Shown piece by piece: positions 58,899 through 64,000 of a DNA stretch of 64,000 bases. The stretch covers positions 39,120,112-39,184,111 of the forward strand of contig NC_037091.1 of the NCBI RefSeq assembly GCF_002994745.2. The letters run 5' to 3'. Origin of the DNA: Rosa chinensis. Taxonomy: Eukaryota > Streptophyta > Magnoliopsida > Rosales > Rosaceae. The notes under the pieces were generated by a model, which saw only the letters and a program-made list of their open reading frames with translations, ran no database searches and was not told where the DNA came from. The stretch's first letter is position 1; each line of letters begins with the position of its first letter. The position numbers and the translations under genes were made by a program.

Positions 58899-59855
58899 AC
58901 ACATAACAAGCATCCAATACTCTCTCTCTCCTCGAGAACCCTAAAGGCCGGGCTTTTCCAATCCAAGAATTCATTCTTGTCCGGCGGCGTCCGGCTGCCA
59001 AGCTGGCCTCTGGCCTCATCGCTGTCATGGAGACTATTGCCGGACGGGTATTGATGGCTATTGCTCATGGGGTTCCATCAGATGAGGTTTGCTTGGGGCT
59101 TGTCGACGGGTTTAGCTGGGATGGTGCGTGGTGGTGGTTGTTCAAACAGGCGAGGAGATCTAGCTCTGATGACGGGTTTTCCTTGATCGACGGCGCCAAG
59201 GAGCAGACTCGATGGCGGTGTGTGGCAGGAGACCTGGATCAGGGTCAGTTTTTCTGCGGTGGCGTTGCGATGACCTGGATCGGGTTTGATTTTTCTCTGT
59301 GCATGGGTTGCGACATCGAGGCCGGTGGCGATGTAGGTCGCAGGCGGTAGGACCGCTACGGCGCGGATCGAGGCGGTGCCGGTCATGGCGGCGTGCGGCG
59401 GAGGGAGCTTCGCTTGACTGTTGTGAACGACGGGAGAGCAGATGGTATGGGTGGACTGGACCGAACCAACTGAATGGGCCTTGGGTGGACTTTCTGTGGT
59501 GGTTGCCCTAGTTGGGCTTTGAGTTTTGGGCTAGGGTTTTGGCCCTAGTGCATTAATTATGTATTAGCTTAGTCTTTTACAATAAATTTCCTGTTTAGGA
59601 AGATAATGCACGTTATGTGCACTCTATGTATCTCTAGCGCCTTTGGAGTAGTACCAAAGGAGGATCTCCGCTATGTCTACGTCCATGACATGTCTAATGA
59701 GTGGGTCTATTCTATGTATCACTGTGGGTATTACCACTATATTCTTGTCTGTCTGTACATGGCAGTGGAAGGGTATGTAACGGCCTATTCTGGCTTTAGA
59801 TGAATATATCTATCAGCACCAGGATTTGGGTTTGGTTCAAAAAAAAAAAAAAAAA
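58899..59855 (+). mobile_element. Poly(A)-tailed non-LTR retroposon insertion, 957 bp
   Basis: Flanked by a perfect 17-bp duplication AAGAGGAGCAAATCTTA (58882-58898, 59856-59872) and ending in a run of about 17 A. This is the signature of LINE-type retrotransposition. Block C has a single copy of that site at about 30,880. The insert is GC-richer than its flanks, with an open frame of 107 codons at 59027-59350 (METIAGRVLMAIAHG). I recognise no reverse transcriptase or known gene, so it may be a non-autonomous element or a retrocopy. Confidence 0.78.
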
Positions 59856-60755
59856 AAGAGGAGCAAATCTTAGATTTTTGAATGTTTGCAAACAACATAA
59901 GTCAAATCCGCAATACCAAAAGCAAGAAATTTCAGAAAATTCTACGGTGCTGGGCTGTTTGCTATACAACCATTTTTTTGAATATTTTAGACTGTTGGAT
60001 TAATAATATATCCAATGGCCTTAAATATTTAAAAGGTTGGTAACCTGTTTACCCCTTAACCAAATCATTAGTAATTAATTATAAAATATTTTTCTCTAAA
60101 AAAATAAAAAAAGTAATGAGTCTTTTATTACTAATTAAGTACATCATTAGTACTTTCCTTAATCAATTATAACTGAGGTCTACTTTGAGTAATTTATCAT
60201 TAAATCAAGGGTCCGTGACCATCAGCCCCAATATTGGGCAATTTTAGCCCACTTACACCAGAAAGAAAAAACTGTTCCCACTAACCCAAACATGCATGAA
60301 AAAGACCATTTTACCCACTAACCCACCAAACCCATTAAGGCAGTTCACTTTCCACCATTTTTCAGTTTCAAAAAAACTTCCTCTCATCATTTTTCTCTCG
60401 CTCTCACTCTCGATTCTGGGTTGAGACGCTAGGTCTCCGAATCTCGCTCTCGATTCTCAGTTCCTCCTCCAACTCTACTATCTAGACCAACTCCAGTGGC
60501 GATTCAACATTCTCCGGCGTCGGTATTGTAGAAAGTGAGTGAAAATCTATTTTCCGTGAAAGATTCTTTACCTTTCTGTGAGATTTAACTTGTTCATAGC
60601 CTAGGTTTGGTTAATCGAGTGGGTAAATGAGAAGAATAGGATTTTCATGTTTCAAAATATGAAAAATCTAGGGTTTTAGTTTCAAATCTGTTACAAATTC
60701 ATATTTATTGAATGTTTTTTGTTAACCAGGAAACAAAAATTGCAAAATATGATAA

Positions 60756-61045
60756 AAGACGTCGATTGGGGTCTATTTGCCCTCAACAAAAGCCTCTATT
60801 GGGAGACAATAGACGTCTACTGGCCCCTAATAGAAGCTTCTGTTTTGGGGCAATAGATGTCTATTGGGGCAGTAGACGTCTTTTATCCCAAAACAGAAGC
60901 CTCTATTGGGGGCCAATAGACGTCTACTGCCCCAATAGAAGTTTCTGTTTTGGGATCATATATGTCTATTGGGGACCAATACATGTCTCTTGGCACCCAA
61001 TAGAGGCTTTTGATTTGGGGCAATAGATGTTTAATGGGGTTCAGT
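60756..61045. repeat. Cluster of imperfect palindromic repeats upstream of the cargo gene
   Basis: About eight copies of a motif centred on A(A/G)TAGACGTCTA, flanked by GGGGCA on the left and TGGGG/TGCCCC on the right, interspersed with CAATAGAAGCTTCTGTTTTG-type spacers. Centres lie near 60,761, 60,814, 60,859, 60,877, 60,920, 60,964, 60,984 and 61,029. Changes mostly hit the central CG (GATGTC, CATGTC), as expected from cytosine methylation decay. Confidence 0.82.
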
Positions 61046-62191
61046 AGTTGAACTATGGATGTGCAATAATGAATTTTTCTTTTTTCCTTTATGAGCAAAA
61101 TAGCAAGAACCAAACGACCACAAGTCAGCTGCATCTCTGAAGAAAATATGGACGAAACACAAAGCTCACAAGGAAAAATACTTCGGCAAAGGTTGGAAGA
61201 GATAAAGTCTAGGAAGTCGTCACGAAGAAAAGAAGAAACTTCAAGTAGTGACAAAGAAGTAGAAGAAGAAGGAGAAGAAACAGAGGAAGAAGAGGACGAC
61301 GACAGAGAAACAACACAAAGGTTTTATGTGCAGACAAGAAGTCAAAGGAGCAAAAAAAGACAAGAGTCTGATGACGACAAGACCGAACAGCCAACGAAAA
61401 ATAAGATTAAACAGGAAAAGTCAAGGACAAAAGAGAAAAAGCCAAAGAAAGGGGGAAGGAAGAAGAAACAAGATACAAAAGAAAAGGCAAAGATCGAGTG
61501 CAGGCAACAGAAATGCACTCTAAGTGTTTTCTGGAGATTGATTGACACATACAGAGACAACATTCTAAAAGAAGCTTGGGATATTTTGAGTACTACTATA
61601 TTTTAGGGGATGATCCGACCATTCTTCGAGAAGAATCTCACTGAAACTCAGCTACACAAACATGAGGCTGACTTGGAGATTATACTGAAGTACTTTGATG
61701 TTAAAAAAGCCAAGTTTTTGTTTGGGGAGACAGAAATGGAAATAACATTGGGAGACATAAATGAATTGTTTGACCTGCCAACAACTGGTATTGAATGGGA
61801 TCTGAGCAAGAAGGTGCTCAAGGAGGAACGGAAGGCATTTTCGATATTTGACGTCAATATGAGGAAAGAAACAGTAATCAAACCTGACCTGGAAGAGGCA
61901 CTCACCAAGGAGCTCAAGAAGAAGAAGAAGGCTAATCCCAAGATAATTGCAGCACTGCTTATCATGTACCTCTTCAATGCATTCCTCTTCAGCAGGACAT
62001 CTACAACCTTAACATGGGACCTCATCAACGCTTGTGAAGACCTAGACAACATAAACAGCTCCAATTGGGCAAAGATGGTACTAGATTTTCTGATAGATGG
62101 GCTTCAGAGGTACCGAAAAGATCATCCGACAACTCTTTCTGGCTGCCTCCTTCTCATATATGTAAGTACAATACAAAATTTTCTGGTGTAT

Positions 62192-62280
62192 TGTGGGGCA
62201 ATAGACATCTATTTCCCCCCAATACAAGGTTTAAAATGTCTCTATTGGGAGGCAATAGATGTCTATTGCCCCCCAATACA
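62192..62280. repeat. Palindromic repeats in intron 1 of the cargo gene
   Basis: Two copies, GGGGCAATAGACATCTAT and GGCAATAGATGTCTATTGCC, between the donor at 62,162 and the acceptor at 62,332. They belong to the same family as the upstream cluster. Confidence 0.82.
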
Positions 62281-62602
62281 GGATAATTGGGAGTCTGTTG
62301 TTCACTTACTAACAAAATAGTTTATTTAACAGTACTGATTCTTAGAGAAGACAAAGATCAGAAACTGGATTCAAGGAATGGAGAATGAAAAACCGCGATT
62401 TGTGAGGTGGTCAATAAAGGAGTTATTCAACCTGCAAAAGCTCCACCAGAATCCAGACTGGCCGGAGGAATTAATAAAAGAAGGGTCGTGGTTAGAACAT
62501 AACTTCATCAAGTTGTTAGATATGCAAGAGGAGCAGGAAACACCAAGTTTGGCCAACTGGGTAAGTTAGCACGTACATTGGAACTTTACAAATGGTCTAT
62601 TG

Positions 62603-62688
62603 CTAGGCAGTAGACCTGTATTGGGCTGCCAATACAGGGTTTATAATGTCTCTGTTAGGGGGCAATAGACGTCTATTGCCCCTAATAT
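62603..62688. repeat. Palindromic repeats in intron 2 of the cargo gene
   Basis: One degenerate copy (AGGCAGTAGACCTGTATTGG) and one perfect 24-bp palindrome at 62659-62682 with arm GGGGCAATAGAC. The next intron starts with CCCCCCAACAGTCACCTATTGC at 63,979-64,000, which is probably a further copy cut by the window end. Confidence 0.82.
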
Positions 62689-64000
62689 TGGTAAAATTTT
62701 TTTGACTTTTTTGTTGTTTTATTGGTTGCAGATTCTGCAAGCAAGTCAGGAAGTGAAAGAAGAGAACGTTAGGGTCACTGGGAACATGAGAGTTCTCCTA
62801 AAAGAGATGAATACAGTGATTGAAGACGAAGGTGACAAAAAGAAAATGGAGGAGAAAATGAAGACTATCTTACAAGCAAATAAAAACTTGGCAAACCATA
62901 TTAAGGTGCTTTGGGAAAAGATTATGGTTGCTGATGACAAGATTTTGTCTATGGAGAAGAAAGTGACTGAAGTGATGCAAGAAAGCAGAGCGCACAAAAA
63001 CCACATCAGAGCTCTGAACAAATTGTTGTCAAAGGCAAATGGGAGGAAGCCTTATCAGGAAAGTAGTGATCAGAGAGCTAATCAACTTCAGATGGTGCTG
63101 GCGTCAACGGAGCAGGAAGATGGAACGGGATATGAATATGATCAGACTCAAGTTGAATATCAACCTCAAACACCAGTCAACGAAGAACCAAAGGGAGGTG
63201 ATCCAGTTAACGCCATTCCTCTAGCTTTCAAGAAACCAAAAGAGGAAAAAATTGAGCAAGCAGATGAGGAGGAGATACTAAATTCTGTAGAAGCAGAAAA
63301 AATAGATATAATTGTGTCGACATTCCTTGAAGCAGCTAATTCGGCAGAAATGGCATAACCAGAGCAGAAGGAAACTGCCGCAAAGACAGAAAACATGAAA
63401 GAGAAGAAAGCTGGAAAAGAAATAGTTGTACCATCGGTCCCAATACAGAAGGAAAAGGTTGCCATGCATTCTATCGAGAGGAACGTGAAACAAAACAAGA
63501 GAAAGGTAACAACTAAGGACAAGGATGAGGATTTTGAGTATGACACTCCGGAGATCTTGAAGACTTACGGAAACAAAAGAAAGACTGCTCCACAAGAACA
63601 GCCAAATGAGAGAAAGAAAGCCGAACAGAAGCTGGCAACAAACCTGCAGAAAGGGAAACAAGTGCAGCAGCCAATCCAAATTAAAGATGTGAATTGCGAG
63701 AAGTACACATGGAAAACCTTAAAGCCTGAAGTCGCAAGACACTACCAGCAATTCTTTGAGATGGTCTATGACAATTTGTAAGTGCATACCATAACTATTA
63801 GAATTTGAATATTAATGTGTTATAGACTCGTAATAACTACACATAGTTATGTTTGTGCAGATATAACTACTGGACAAGTAGAAATGGCATAATAGGGGTA
63901 ACAAGGAGAGACATGAAGACTATCATCCAAGAGGAAGATGTGGATATTAGTGTGAGTTTTAGATTTTTGTTTGTTTTGCCCCCCAACAGTCACCTATTGC

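Larger units (their letters stand above)
61091..63951 (+). pseudogene. Element-borne multi-exon gene, possibly Ulp1/C48 protease family N-terminal part
   Basis: Exons in one frame: 61091-62161, 62333-62560, 62732-63777 and 63861-63951, continuing beyond the window. The first 170 codons are Lys/Glu-rich with an acidic block (EEEGEETEEEEDDD) and basic, NLS-like stretches. A folded-looking domain follows (FGETEMEITLGDINELFDLP, IAALLIMYLFNAFLFSR), then a coiled coil (62.75-63.05 kb) and another charged region. The last exon reads NYWTSRNGIIGVTRRDMKTI, resembling the region before the protease domain of plant Ulp1-like genes carried by Mutator-like elements; the catalytic domain would be off the window, so this is inference. 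Three in-frame stops (TAG 61604-61606, TGA 62336-62338, TAA 63356-63358) with homologous-looking continuation make it a pseudogene. Confidence 0.55.
59936..64000 (+). mobile_element. Mutator-like element carrying a multi-exon gene, right end outside window
   Basis: GAAAATTCTACGGTGCTGGG begins exactly where the match between block D and block C stops (after GAAATTTCA). It is related to the terminus at 14,557. A leader with CT-rich promoter-like sequence (60.36-60.53 kb) and a donor-like GAAA|GTGAGTG at about 60,533 follows, then the gene at 61.1 kb. The superfamily is inferred from the terminus type and cargo; the other end and target duplication cannot be seen. Confidence 0.5.

Noticed and set aside
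60756..61045. Possible CRISPR-like array
   Set aside because: The spacing is irregular, the spacers are themselves repetitive, and this is plant nuclear DNA. It is a palindromic repeat cluster in a gene leader.

Overview
This is nuclear DNA of a flowering plant, very probably a eudicot. It shows split genes with GT-AG introns, Ty1/copia and Ty3/gypsy retrotransposons, and PIF/Harbinger, hAT and Mutator-like DNA transposons. A Rosaceae-type genome is a guess from overall flavour; no species marker is visible. By far most of the window is transposon. The only host coding units I support are the 5' seven exons of a TBC-domain RabGAP gene (TBC1D13 type) at the left edge, and a small family of F-box/LRR-like genes, all on the minus strand: A at 12.9-13.9 kb (broken), B at 24.9-25.3 kb (fragment), C at 26.7-28.3 kb and D at 56.6-58.2 kb (both open).

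Layout. 0-3.5 kb: TBC/RabGAP gene. 4.02-4.89 kb: Mutator-like MITE with a 9-bp target duplication. 4.94-11.46 kb: a decayed PIF/Harbinger element with TAA target duplications, Myb-like ORF1 and DDE transposase, carrying a truncated copia. 12.1-12.4 kb: snap-back MITE. 12.9-13.9 kb: F-box pseudogene A. 14.56-19.38 kb: a Mutator-like terminus followed by GC-rich, tandemly repeated 3' ends and LTRs of Tat-type gypsy remnants. 19.8-24.4 kb: copia-like element with paired 0.9-kb LTRs and an antisense copia RT fragment inside. 24.9-31 kb: F-box fragment B and block C. 31.5-35.8 kb: a Mutator-like and an hAT element. 36.7-36.9 kb: copia solo LTR. 40.39-52.36 kb: a complete, young Tat-lineage gypsy element (minus strand) with 516-bp LTRs and GGTAT target duplication, sitting inside the integrase region of an older copia (40.36 kb, resuming 52.36-55.78 kb). 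55.95-56.28 kb: Tourist-like MITE. 56.3-59.9 kb: block D, a duplicate of block C. 59.94 kb to the end: a Mutator-type terminus and a multi-exon, stop-ridden gene that is probably the cargo of that element.

Two structures stand out. First, blocks C and D are diverged copies of one segment, and each serves as the empty site for insertions in the other; this gives a relative insertion history, including an hAT element nested in the terminal repeat of a Mutator-like element. Second, the cargo gene at 61-64 kb has a short palindromic repeat family (arm GGGGCAATAGAC, centre GACGTC) upstream of its first exon and in two introns between its exons, with a weaker match in the next intron at the window edge and none recognised in the exons. 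The intact gypsy element also carries an antisense gene with its own TATA-like box, introns and poly(A) signal, downstream of pol. All similarity statements come from reading the sequence by eye; no database search was run.
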